A stretch of 64,000 bases of DNA from Buxus sempervirens. Taxonomy: Eukaryota > Streptophyta > Magnoliopsida > Buxales > Buxaceae. Shown here one piece after another: positions 1 to 11,045 of this stretch (position 1 is the first letter of the stretch; every line of letters starts with the position of its first letter). The notes beneath the pieces are model-generated. The model saw only the letters and a program-made list of their open reading frames with translations. It was not told the DNA's origin and did no database searches. The position numbers were made by a program, and so were the translations under genes. The stretch spans positions 16,038,205 through 16,102,204 of the forward strand of contig OX387184.1 of assembly GCA_947561395.2 (NCBI GenBank), read 5' to 3'.

Positions 1-1154
1 CAAAATATGAGCCTATCCGGCCAAAATCATGTGCTATGTATGTGTGGGTGTAAAAACCATTCCAACAACGTAGCAAAGATAGTATGCATTTATATAAATC
101 AAAATAAGGTTCTAAAACAACCTAGGGTTCCGTTCCATTATCGTTTCCCTTAGTTCTCTCTTCCCGTTAAACACGGTTCTTCAAGATAATCTTGGGGTAC
201 TTTGAATATGAACGGGTTTTCATAGAATCACAAGGCTCATAGCATGCATTTAGATCAATAAAAAAAGGATCTAGAACACCCTAGGGTTCTGTTCCCATTA
301 TCGTTTCCCTTAGTTCTCTCTCCCCGTTAAATACGGTTCTTCAAGATAATCTTGGGATACTTTGAATATGGAACGGTCTTCAAAGATTCAAAAGGCTTAT
401 AGCAAGAGAGGTTCTAACACTAGGATCAATCCCCAGTCTCGTTTCTCCTAGATCCCGCCTTCACGTTTTATGGCTAGGGGGGGTCTTGAGATACTTTGAG
501 CCGGGGAAAAGTTTTCATACACACATCAAGGCCTTATTCTACAGAAAGGTAGAAGAAAAGATCTAGATCTAGGAATGTAAAAACAGAAATTTAAAAAGAG
601 GTTGAGGCTTACCTAGGTTCTGGAAGCACTTCCGTAGCGGTTTCATTTTTCTCTCGGAGCTCTTCTTGGCAAAAGTTCTTAGCAAGAATTGTTGGCAAGA
701 GAGTTAATGGCCATTTGCTTAAGGAGGAGCCTCCTATTTATAGGCAAAGGCTAGGGTTAGGGTTGGTGAGGTGGTAGACACAACATAAGGTCCATAGCCC
801 ACCAACCGTAACCCTAAGGCTATTTCCGAGATTTCCAATTCATTTAATGAGGGATATGATGGTAAAAGGTGAAATCTCTCGGAAAACCCTAATTTTGAGC
901 AAAACTTATGTATCCAACATATCAGGTTGGATACACGAGTGCCTTAATGTATCCAGCATATGATGCCGGATACATTAGAGCTGGCTTGTATCCGGCAACT
1001 TGTGTTGGATACGAAGAGATATACTTGTATCCGGCCTGAGTTGTCGGATACAAGGGAAAAACTTGCTTTTTCACATTTTTGTGTTGGCTTCAAAGGAGAA
1101 AATGATTTTTGCTGATTATTGATCATTTTTACTGTGCAATTTGGGGTGTCTACA
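1..1154 (-). mobile_element. Tat/Ogre-type LTR, truncated by the window edge
   Basis: This stretch is similar along its length to the inner part of the two LTRs of the Ogre element at 21814-47091. Shared landmarks are the AATATGAGCCTATCC block, the CCTAGGGTTCCGTTCCATTATCG block, the TTTATAGG TATA region near 735-745 and the end GGGTGTCTACA. It is clearly more diverged from those two LTRs than they are from each other, so it is a separate family member. It holds an internal duplication of roughly 165 bp (about 85-245 and 246-415). Read on the minus strand the LTR starts with TGTAGACACC at 1154. Its other end and any target duplication lie outside the window, so solo LTR and full element cannot be told apart. 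Confidence 0.85.
910..1051. repeat. Dyad array, four 25-bp units at 39-bp pitch (flanking LTR)
   Basis: Four copies of GTATCC-N13-GGATAC start at 910, 949, 988 and 1027, exactly 39 bp apart. They lie in the U3 part of the LTR, upstream (minus strand) of its TATA region. Here the arms are often GTATCCAAC/GTTGGATAC or GTATCCGGC, whereas the Ogre LTRs use GTATCCGGT/ACCGGATAC; in several units the two arms have changed together. Confidence 0.95.
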
Positions 1155-3553
1155 GGACCATATCTAGGGCTCCCATGTAAGACCCCGGAATTTGGAAAAA
1201 CTTTAATTAAGATTAATTAAATAAAATTAAGTAAGAACAATTAATTAGACCAATGATTCACTAGGTTGGTTTAGTTTAATTGAGATGGTTCAATGGCTCA
1301 ATGGATTAGTGGTTCAATGGTTCAAGGTTCAATAATATGCTAAAGCAAATCTCGTTTTTTCATTTGGGGGTGTAAGTGTAACGGGCGTCAAGGGTTTGCG
1401 GCAAGGAGGAAATCGCAGAAGAGAGGAAGCTGTGGAGAGGAGGAGAGAAGAAGGGAAAAGAAGAAAGAAGAAAAGAGGAAGAGAAGAAGAGGGAAAGGGT
1501 GTCCATCTTGGTCGTTGTTGGGGGTTAACACAAAAATGGGAAAAGCGAGTGGAGGAGGAGAAAAGAGAAGAAGAGGAGAAGAAGAGAGAAGAAAGAAAAG
1601 GGGTCGTTCGTGTGAGGGCTAGCCGCAGGAGGAAGAAGAAGAAAGAAGAAGAAGGAAAAGGGAGAAAGAGAAAAGAGGGTTTGGGGGTTTGGATTTGCGA
1701 AATCGTAAGTAGCATTTTTTTTTCTGTTTAATCGACTACTCTTTGCGATTTTTGTTGTTCGATTACTGATTATTTGATTTCGATCGCTTACTGTTGAGCT
1801 CATATTGGGTTTCTGTTTGGGTTTCTTTGGCTTCAGTCATGCGACTGTCTGCGACCGTTGTGTGACTGGCTGCGTTGGTATCTTTGGTGAAGACCAAAAT
1901 ACAAACTAAATCTATCGAAACTGTGTATTTTATTGGATGGTTGGGGATTGTTTACTCGCTGAAGGTGTTTGGTCGTTTGCTGAAATCGTTGGTCTGAGGA
2001 GCCAAAATGACTATGTTTTGACATGAATTATGTTGAAATAAATTCTCAATTAGATGTTGCTTGCTGTAGGTAGTTGGAATTTTCAATTAAACGAATTCTC
2101 AATTAGATGAGAAACCAAACTGACTTATTTCGGCTGTTCCATTACTTTTCCCCAATCAAATTATCGTAGTTCTTGTTAGTGACTGATTGTGGAGTATCAG
2201 GTCCTGTTAGTTCTCTGTTGCATATGAAAAGTTCTCCAATCGGAGGTTATTTTACTCCGAAGGTAAATTTGATTTCTGTTTGTTATTTTTCGCCGAAGGT
2301 AAATCTGGCAACAACTCTAAAGTAACACCACCAGCAGATTTGCTTAAGAAATTAGTAGTTGAAATTGTCGATTTAGGTTCTGATTTTGATTTACCATGAG
2401 AATTTTAAATTGGGTTCAGATTTTAATTTAGGTACAGACTTTTATTTTTCGAACTATGGTTTCTTATTGCTGGAAAGTTGTAGTGATTCCATAAGTAAAG
2501 AATAGTATTATTCTTATTTGAGAGTTAGGATAATTAAAGCATGGTTAGGAAATTTTAGTTTAGTGCTCATATACTGCTGTGTATGAAGTATCCTTGTGGT
2601 TATATAAATTAGAAAAATTCAATTATGCAAAGGTTATCCAATTTGGCATCTTATAGAGGTTCTATCTTGGTTTGGGTGTTTAAGGGTTTTGATGTGGATT
2701 TGGAAAGGGTGATCCTAGCAAAGCTATGGGAATGAGAAGTAATAATAACCTATGTTATTAAAATGTCAGTTTTGGGTTGAGGTAGATGGATACATGTTGC
2801 ATTTATTAAGTAGGGATTATGGTATTTGTGGGACTGCACCCAATTTTCCACAGAAGTGAATTTTTGGAGTTAACAAATGATAGGATTTAGATGAGTTGGT
2901 CTCTATGAAAATTGTAGGGTGTTGAGTCTAGATTCTTTAAAAAAAATATCTTTCTAGTATAAGGCTACTGTTAGGTTCTTCAAAATATATTTTCTTTGTG
3001 CACTTTTCTGCACAGATTTTTCTAAAAAGTCTACTTGGTTTGGACATATTTTTCTAACCACAGTTAGTTTTCAAAATCCGCTATTAGGTGATGTAAATGG
3101 ATGCATTAGGAAGTTAACCAACTACATTTCAGCGGATTTAGTTTAGAATTGAGCCAGTTATGGATATGGATTAGTACTAGTGCATATATGGCAGATTTGA
3201 TACAATTGGAGTCCAAATACCATTTGGAGTCTAAAACCCATAAAAATATCTAAAAAGGAAGTTTTAGATCATTAAAGGTTACCTTACTTCATTCTAGCAA
3301 CCTCTATGTGATTACTATATGTGAGGATTCAAAAGATCAATTTAGATTTATTCCAAGAACTTCTTGATCTCAAATGCTTTCTAATATTTCAGATTTGAAC
3401 TCCCATAAATGATGGGTTTATTTGGTTGGATTTAGAGTGGACATTAATGATTAAATTATTATGCTTGGAATCAATTGGAAGGATTTCATGTTTTGGATTT
3501 GTGTGATGAAAATAAAAGTGTTTAGCCAAGGTGGCTTTGGTAACGGATGTGAA
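1155..3553. other. No gene seen; possible LTR start and purine-rich tract
   Basis: A sequence beginning TGTAAGACCCCGG at 1176 resembles the start of many plant Gypsy LTRs, but no matching end or target duplication was found. About 1396-1700 is strongly purine-rich (GAAGAGGAGG-type) and open on both strands only because of that bias. The rest is AT-rich with no recognisable coding similarity. Confidence 0.4.
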
Positions 3554-3753
3554 NNNNNNNNNNNNNNNNNNNNNNNNNNNNNNNNNNNNNNNNNNNNNNN
3601 NNNNNNNNNNNNNNNNNNNNNNNNNNNNNNNNNNNNNNNNNNNNNNNNNNNNNNNNNNNNNNNNNNNNNNNNNNNNNNNNNNNNNNNNNNNNNNNNNNNN
3701 NNNNNNNNNNNNNNNNNNNNNNNNNNNNNNNNNNNNNNNNNNNNNNNNNNNNN
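3554..3753. other. Assembly gap (200 N)
   Basis: A run of exactly 200 Ns. Such a round number usually marks a scaffold gap of unknown size. Open frames across it are meaningless. Confidence 0.99.
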
Positions 3754-4560
3754 AAACGCTACTGTGATGCAAGAAAAACCTATTTTCTTTCACTTTCCTT
3801 CACTCTCTTGCTATCCAAACAGGGCCTTTATCTCACCATTTTGTCTTGGGTTACAAAATATGACCAAGCGAGTCATATTGCGGTCCACATGTTAATACGT
3901 TTAGAGTGAAGTGGGCTGGACTCCGATGGAAGTGTTTTCTCACTTTGGTAGGATCTGGCAGATTTTGAGTACTGGATAGAACTACAGGGTATATTATAGC
4001 CTGACAAGTGAAGATTAATTAACCATTTGGAGAACCTCTTAAGATAACAAGCAGTTTTAAGCATCTTTAAAATTTCCGCGAAGTTTGTATAAAACAACCA
4101 CACTCCTAACACAAGCAACCCGAATATGCTAACAGTCACCTAATATCATCTACCAAAATGGAAAAGTAAGACAATGCCTGCAACATGTATAACAATATAT
4201 CTTGCAAAAATATTTCAAGTAATATACGAAGTACTAAGAGCAAGATTAAGAGGTCAAATTGAAGAAGACGCAGCTAATGCTCTTTCTACACTTGATGAAA
4301 CGTCAAGAGTAATCTTTTATCAGTTTTTCTTTGGGGCAGTAGAGACATAATAAGAGTACACTCGTCAGTACAAAGTAATTAAGAAATAACTAAATCATGA
4401 CCTCAGTTTCCCATCCATCGTAGTTCATGCAATCCATCATGGTTTCGTGATATTTAACAACTCAAGTTCTACCTCAGATTTTTCTCAAATTTCAGATGTT
4501 GACTGGTATCAGAGGTTTGCTATGAGAACCTTGGGTTGAATATCCAATTACCATGATTAT
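3754..4560. other. 3' flank of the WDR83 gene, no coding signal
   Basis: AT-rich sequence beyond the stop codon of the WD40 gene. It would contain that gene's 3' UTR on the minus strand. No other gene or repeat was recognised. Confidence 0.5.
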
Positions 4561-7500
4561 TCATGTTTTCCACACCCGAATGGTGCCATCAACAGATGAT
4601 GTTATCATGCAGCTGTCCCTTGGGTGATAACTCACACTAGTTACCTGCCAAAAACAATCACTTGATCATCTACGAATCATTGTCATTGTTTCGAAGAAAA
4701 AAATAGGGGTAGTGAAATTCAAGCATGATACAAGGCAAAACCTAATTTTCCTCTTTTCTGCATTTGAGTTGAAGTTTCACTTTTATTCAAAATTCAAGTT
4801 AATAAACGTGTCAATACTATTATCTGAATACGATGACAGAAATCTCAAAGAGTCATTAAATATATTTATTTTCCATTCTAGGCAGCACAAAATTAAAATA
4901 AAAAAGTGAAGCATCACGCAAGAATTATCAATCAGTCAATTCAACACAAAGGCATAGGATAAAGTCAAGCATTACCAGAAAAATACTAAAGTAAAACCTA
5001 AAGAATATTATCATCACTGCACTTAACTAATGGCTAGATTTATATAGAAGTTTACCACCGATGCATGAGCTTGAAAACTTGAAACAATGGAAGCATCAAC
5101 TAGATCCCAGAAGAAAATGAAGCCATCCTCAGATCCCCCGGTTACATAAGCATCATTGTTAGTAAGGCAGCAATCCATCTTGTAAGACTGACATTGAAGA
5201 ATTGAAAATACCATAAGCAAAAACACCCAAATGGCACTCAAACAAAAGACGGGAAAAAGTGAAAAAAAAAAAAAAAATTTTGGTCAGGACTTGAACAGGG
5301 AGAAGAACAATAAGAAGTACTTAGCAAGTATGAAGAGGTGAAACAAAAACTACAAGACAACCTTGCAAGTGTGACCCTTGTATTCTTGCAACAATTCCCC
5401 AGTAGTCCTGACATATGAATGAGCAGAAAATGGGTGAAAAAAGCCAAACAAATAAACAAATATCTAAATAGCTAACAGAAAGAAAAGATTGTACCTGTCC
5501 AAAAGGCGTAAAGTAGAATCTAAGCAATTTGCAAGTACACAATTAGCATCATTTGACAATGAAATACAGTTGACAGGTTGCCCCAAGTCATCACATATTT
5601 CTCTAGTTAAGATGGAAAAAATGTATCATTATAAGAGCAAAATGCTTTGGAAATAAAACAAGTACTTAGATACTGGTAAAGTGGAAAAAGAAGGCACAAA
5701 CTCAACAGGAAAGGAGAATGCATCATCAAAATGCTACATACCTACCAATACGGATGTCAAATGTTCGAACAGTTCCATCAACGCTTCAGCAAGAATTTCA
5801 CTCTTTGTCAAAGCAAGAGGACATTACACTATCTGAAAATGTGTCAATTATCTGTGGATAAACAAGAACACGAAGGACATAATCAAATAAGACAACCATG
5901 GACCACTGCCAGCTGATAATTTCTTCATTGAAACAATAAAGGTTAACCTGAATTGGCTCTGTGCTGTGAGATCTACAATCCCAAGCACGTACGGAACGAT
6001 CATAACCCACAGATACTACAACAGAGGAATATTCATTGAATTTTACAGCATTCACCTGAAATAAGGCAAAATAGTAGCAGTGAACAAGGGGAAGTGAGTA
6101 AAGTGTCCTGCTAATGTAAACAATTTATGTCCGTATACATATTACATAAAGGAAATACCATACGATAAGGCCTGAATGAGAAAAGGAAATGCACTTGAAC
6201 ATATAAAATTACCTCATTATGCACACTTCTGTGTCTGAATATGTATAAACCAATTGAAAACTACAAAAACACCAAATAATTGCACGATGATAATTTCTAA
6301 AAAAAAACCTTTAAAACATTTTGATGGATAGCAGATTCTTTGACCATATGAAAATGAAAGGAAAAAATCATAAAATCGAGGTGGGACATTAGAGTTGCTA
6401 CCAATGATTTTGACAGTTTCTTAAGGCAACTATTTTCAAAAAATTAAAAGGTTTTATTTCTTAAATTCAAAAATTTTTTTTTTTTTGAAAATGGAAACTA
6501 AGAAAAAAATTAATTTCATTGGTTCATGCAATTAACAGTCCAAAATTTCATTTCCAACAGAAAATTCTTCCTAACACTACCAAGTTTTAAAAACAATGAC
6601 AAAGTGCCTACTCCAACTAATTAGGGTTGGCAACATGAATCCAGTTACACCATGAAAGCCTAACAAAAATCATATCTTTATTGAGATTCTGTAAATAATT
6701 TCTGAACTTCATTTAGGTCCTTTTTGATCTTTCCTTCAGCGTTTTAGATCCTTCAATATACACCCATCACACCTACTCACAGTCTACTCCTTAGGTCTAC
6801 ACTTTATATGCCAAAACGTCTTAATCACTTTCCTTTAACTTGCCTCTTATTGGGCCACTCATAGATAATTCAGGATATTTTCATTCCTCATTCATCTTTC
6901 CTTTTCATCCCTCACATCCATTTCTGATATCTTTACCTTCCACATACTTGGTCTTAAATATACTCATTTATAAACCCTTTTGCTTCCTAGATTTCCCTCC
7001 ATAATTCTAGTTTTGCATTTATGTCCTCTCTAGTTTGGTCAATCAACACCAGAGAATATACAAATAAACACACCAAGGCATCTTCTCTTGGATATGAGCA
7101 GTCAATTCATCAATAAATAGACCAAAAAGATAAGAATTCCTAGCTGGCCCCTTGGTGTAAACATATCTGTACTAAAAATACATTTTTGCACTGACCATTT
7201 ACTTTCTCCCTTGTCAACACTCCCTCATAAATATATGCATTGGCTTCAATATGCCTGACTGATATTCCTTTCTTGCCCAAAACCTACCAATTCACTCTTT
7301 AGGTGATATTTTCATATGATTTCTCTAGGTCAATAAAAACCAAATCAATGTTATTTATCTTCTATTTAAACTAATCCATTAATTGTCCAGGTAAAAAAGA
7401 TAGCAACACTATAGAACTATCTGGCATAAAGTCAAACCGATTTTCTGAAACTTGGATTGTTCCTATTTTTTGTTCAATCACCCTTTGCATAACTTCATGG

Positions 7501-9272
7501 TGTGATGTATAGGCTTAACTCCAAATAAATTTGTATGATTGTGGATGCACTTTTTTGTTCTCACACATAAATCCTATGGTGTGAGGGCAAGCCTTTGCGC
7601 AACGGTAAGGTTGCTCTATTGCGACCTAAAGGTCGCAGGTATGAGTCATAGGAAACAGTCTCTTCACTTGTGGAGGTAAGGTTGTATACATCAAACCCTC
7701 CCCAGACCCCTTGCAATGGCGGGAGCCTCGTGCATTGGGCTAGCCCTTTACATAAATCCTATGGTGCTTCTCATTGAAGCATTTGATGTTTTCCTAGGTC
7801 TCGATATTCTATCAAATACTTGGTCAACCAAAACACATCATTCCCTCCAATGCATTGTCACACTTTAGCGGGAACACCATCTGGTTTCAGTACGACTAGC
7901 ACAAATACGAATATGATTTGATTGGTAGGGCATCGATACTTCCAAGCTACAGGTAACATTGGCTTCTCCTAATGCATTGAAACTGATTTAAATCCCTTGT
8001 CTTGATAGAGTATCAAATCCTTGTTTTTCATTTTGTATATGAAGAAAAAGGTAAACCTCAGATAGACAGTTTCTTGCATCAACAAATTTTATTAGTTTTC
8101 TCATATGATTGTGGCGTCCTATTCATAAATACAAACAACGTAGAAGTTAAAAACCATAATTTGATAGCTGAAATTGTGGAACGTAGCAATGTTTCTAGAG
8201 TAGAATATGAACTTATATACGTATGCACAATGAAATTTGATTTTTTTTTCATTTTTCAGTTTTATGTTATTATTATCTTAGTATTTAATTCAATAAATAT
8301 GTATGCATGAGAGATTTATGCTACATGGTTTAGTGAAGTAAAATGCCTTCCTTCACACCTTAGCATTAAAACAAAAATAATTTGCCACATGGTTTAGTCA
8401 AGTAAAATGCCTTCCTTCACACCTTAGCATTAAAACAAAAATAATTGCAATATCGATAAACAAATGAAATCTATAACTCCCTGAAAAAACAAAGGAGACA
8501 AAAAGCAACTAAATAAATATACAAATACATAGATCATTATTTTTTATGAGAGACAAACCTCATTATCATGGCCACGAAACTTTCGAATCACACGACCAGT
8601 TGAAACATCCCAATAGAAGACTTGTCGATCACCACCACAAGAACATAGCTTGGAGTTGTCCCTATAATAAAAATATTATGAACTATTGAAATAGGTCGAT
8701 TGTTTTGCGAGTTCAGGAATACATATTTTGCTGCATTTCATCACTCTTTCTATCTCTATCTCTCAAAATCAGATTTATTACGGAATATACTTACAGCAGC
8801 TCATGATGTGTCCATTGTTCTCATTTTTATTGAAGAGATACTGCCTTTGTTCTCTGGATTGAATATCTCATTCTTCCATTTGTCTAGAGATACAAATGAC
8901 CTAACAATTTTTCAGACTGAAATGAGGGGTGAGAGAATCATCCATTTTGTGCCATTTCTCCTATGGCCCTTTTGGAGGAAAGGGATCCTATTGCTTTGAG
9001 ATGATAGGTTTGATATTTTTGGGTATGTAATTGCTAGTCTTGGTCCCTGATAAACCTCCGGTGAAATTCACATATTTCAGGAGGAAGAGAAACAAGATTG
9101 CTGAAGTGGACAGAGGAACAATTGAAGACTTAGGTGGCAGTGGACAGGACAAGGATGCTGTTGCTGAAGTGGACAGAGGAGCAATTGAAGACTTAGGTGG
9201 CTGTGGACAGGACAAGGATGCTGACATGGACAGTAGGACAATGGGAGACCCTGATGTTAATTAGTTTAACCT

Positions 9273-9306
<34 letters not shown>

Positions 9307-11015
9307 AATACATTGTAATTTTTCATTTTGTGAGTCTTAGCTGTAGGAGGAGCTGACCATTTAAATAAGGGGGGAGGGAAGAATATAGACAGGCAGTAAG
9401 AAGTAGAACCAACTGGAGAGGGGTGATCTCTCGAAAATCACCAACAGTCTGTATTTTTTTGTTCTTTCTCTTCAAGGTCAATTGGAGACACTTCACTTCT
9501 TCGAATACTTGTAAAATCTTCCAATTACATCAACACAAATTCAATTTCTATCTCTGATCTCCATTACAATCAAGATTCATACAATCAACCAATACTGAAA
9601 TTAGTCTATTAGTAAAGAATCCTAACAGTCCCTCCCTTCTTTTTTGTCCCCACAAATATGGTGTAGTCTTCACATTTTCTATGCTTTTATTTGACTTCGT
9701 CACTCTTTTGATTAGGCTTTTTCTTCTGCAACTATATCTCTTCCTTCCTTATCCCAAAACAAAGAAAAAAAGGGGGGGAAAGAGAAAAATGCAGGGGTAC
9801 TCCATTAAAGGAAATGCTCAACCATTTTACTCTTGTAACTTCTTTCTAAAGCCTTGTATATTTCACCCTTTACTTTATCAATAAAATTCCATTACTGATA
9901 AAAAATGATGAGATATATTATGCCAGAAGGGAGGGTTGTCATCTGAAGTGTAGCTAAAAAGATAAATGATGATGTTTTCATACAGGTAGTTATGAGGTGA
10001 AGAGAGCATGAGAGGCAAAGAGGGGAATAGATGTGGGTTTAGTCAAGCTAAAAAATGATCTATAGCAAGAAACATGAGGTCCTGTTCCAGGGATTTTAAT
10101 CCGATAAACAAATTATTTTCCATGAAGGAAAGATTTTTCTTGATGCAATAAATAAATAATGACTTTACTGAAAACCTTTTCCTTTCCAAAGTTTTATTGT
10201 GAAAAAATAAAGCCTTAGGAAAAAAGACTCTTGAATTTCTTGTATAAGGAGGCAAGTAACATAAATTTGTTAGATTGAAATAGATAAAATACAATCCCAA
10301 CCAAGTGCATTACGCGTACAATCGTTATCCACGAATTAAAAAACAATTTTGTATATCATGTTTCCAGATTCGGTTTTTTGTTCATAAATTCAACATAAAA
10401 CTAAAACAAATTTCTCCTCATTTTTTGTCTAATTCCTTTTGGTTTTGAGGAAAAAAACAGTTATGAGAAATTCAGTCTCTAAGAACCTTGCTTCAATTAC
10501 ATTCCATCCGGGATTGATATGTAATGTCCACTTGATAACAGCGCCTATTAGTCAGCTTGTTCGTATAAATTTCTTTATGCCATTATAAAATATAATATTT
10601 TTTGCATCTCGGGTTTCTTTCATTTTCAAAATATTCATGGAACAGTTTCTTCCTGCCATATAGTACAACATTTTGATAGTATAATAAGGCATTTCACACA
10701 AAGCAGGAATTTCTACAAAACATTCGAATGATACTAGGACTAGGAAAAGAATTACAATACATTGAAACCCCCCCCAAAAAAAGGAAAAAAATATAAGAAC
10801 CTTACGGGGGTAACATGCACGTCTCGGACTTCTCTGCCATGAGCTTTGTAGGTCTTGATGTGAATCCCGCGATGGGGATTCCAAAGTCGGATGGTGCGGT
10901 CCTTGCCGCAGCTAAGGCAATAATTCCCGTCTCCATTGAAGCGAGCAGCGAGGATGGCCCCTTCGTGCCCTCGAAGCACATTAGCCTCTTTTCTCGGTAA
11001 TTCACTCGTAGTCAT
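4561..11015 (-). CDS. WDR83: WD40 protein, WDR83/MORG1 homologue (8 exons, with small indels)
   Basis: The protein is a single WD40 propeller of about 300 residues. In animals WDR83/MORG1 is a scaffold for MAP-kinase modules and a spliceosome-associated protein; the plant orthologue is a conserved single propeller of the same length. Exons on the minus strand are 11015-10806, 8661-8559, 6055-5948, 5851-5742, 5602-5495, 5407-5362, 5187-5056 and 4644-4561, all with GT-AG borders. Recognisable blocks, in order, are NVLRGHEGAILAARF, TIRLWNPHRG, SCGGDRQVFYWDVSTGRV, VRAWDCRSHS, PVNCISLSNDANCVLA, GGSEDGFIFFWDLVDA and the C-terminal IRVWKT. The start MTTSELPRKEANV at 11015 matches the usual plant N-terminus better than the upstream ATG at 11045. 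Oddities: exon 1 ends in a five-C run (10806-10810) that leaves the joint to exon 2 one base out of phase, and exon 4 has two compensating one-base indels that create TGA codons within VMS...SVDG. Either this copy is decaying or these are base-call errors. Confidence 0.9.
7582..7749 (+). mobile_element. Au-type SINE in WDR83 intron 2
   Basis: A 168-bp tRNA-derived SINE. It has a pol III A-box region (GCGCAACGGTAAGG), a B-box region (GGTCGCAGGTATGAGTC) and the Au-family block CCCCAGACCCC...GGCGGGAGCCTCGTGCA ending in CCCTTT. It is flanked by a perfect 17-bp target duplication, ACATAAATCCTATGGTG, at 7565-7581 and 7750-7766. It lies antisense to the WDR83 gene and away from its exons. Confidence 0.92.
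8320..8446. repeat. Tandem duplication, 64-bp unit
   Basis: Two nearly identical units side by side, each containing ACATGGTTTAGT and CCTTCCTTCACACCTTAGC. The repeats differ at only a few positions, so the duplication is recent. It is intronic. Confidence 0.9.
9103..9228 (+). repeat. Tandem duplication, 63-bp in-frame unit
   Basis: Two 63-bp units starting GAAGTGGACAGAGGA lie in an open frame (9031-9264) and encode two copies of an EVDRG..EDLGG.GQDKDA block. It sits in intron 1 of the WDR83 gene. The parent protein was not recognised; it may be the tail of a retroelement polyprotein next to the LTR-like sequence that follows. Confidence 0.7.
9255..9629 (+). mobile_element. Possible LTR remnant with a 33-G run
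   Basis: The stretch starts TGTTAATTAG and ends CCTAACA. In between it has a TATA-like ATTTAAATAAGG and a run of CT-rich and ATCTCTGATCTCC sequence typical of a plant LTR R/U5 region. No second LTR and no target duplication were found, so this is a weak call. An uninterrupted 33-G run lies at 9273-9305. Confidence 0.35.
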
Positions 11016-11045
11016 TTCTTTCCCCCTCCCTTTGCTTCCTTTCAC

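Larger units (their letters stand above)
6056..8558. other. WDR83 intron 2
   Basis: A 2.5-kb AT-rich intron, much longer than the 90-400 bp introns downstream. Apart from the Au SINE and a 64-bp tandem duplication near its 5' splice site, nothing else was recognised. Confidence 0.6.

Noticed and set aside
1329-1731. Overlapping open frames on both strands
   Set aside because: The purine-rich composition removes stops on both strands; the predicted proteins are low-complexity (RRRKKEE or SSFFFLL).
3389-3895. Open frames spanning the N gap
   Set aside because: They consist mostly of unknown bases.
9031-9264. Small gene with EVDRG-EDLGG repeats
   Set aside because: Intronic, no recognised family, and the repeat is a recent 63-bp duplication next to LTR-like sequence.
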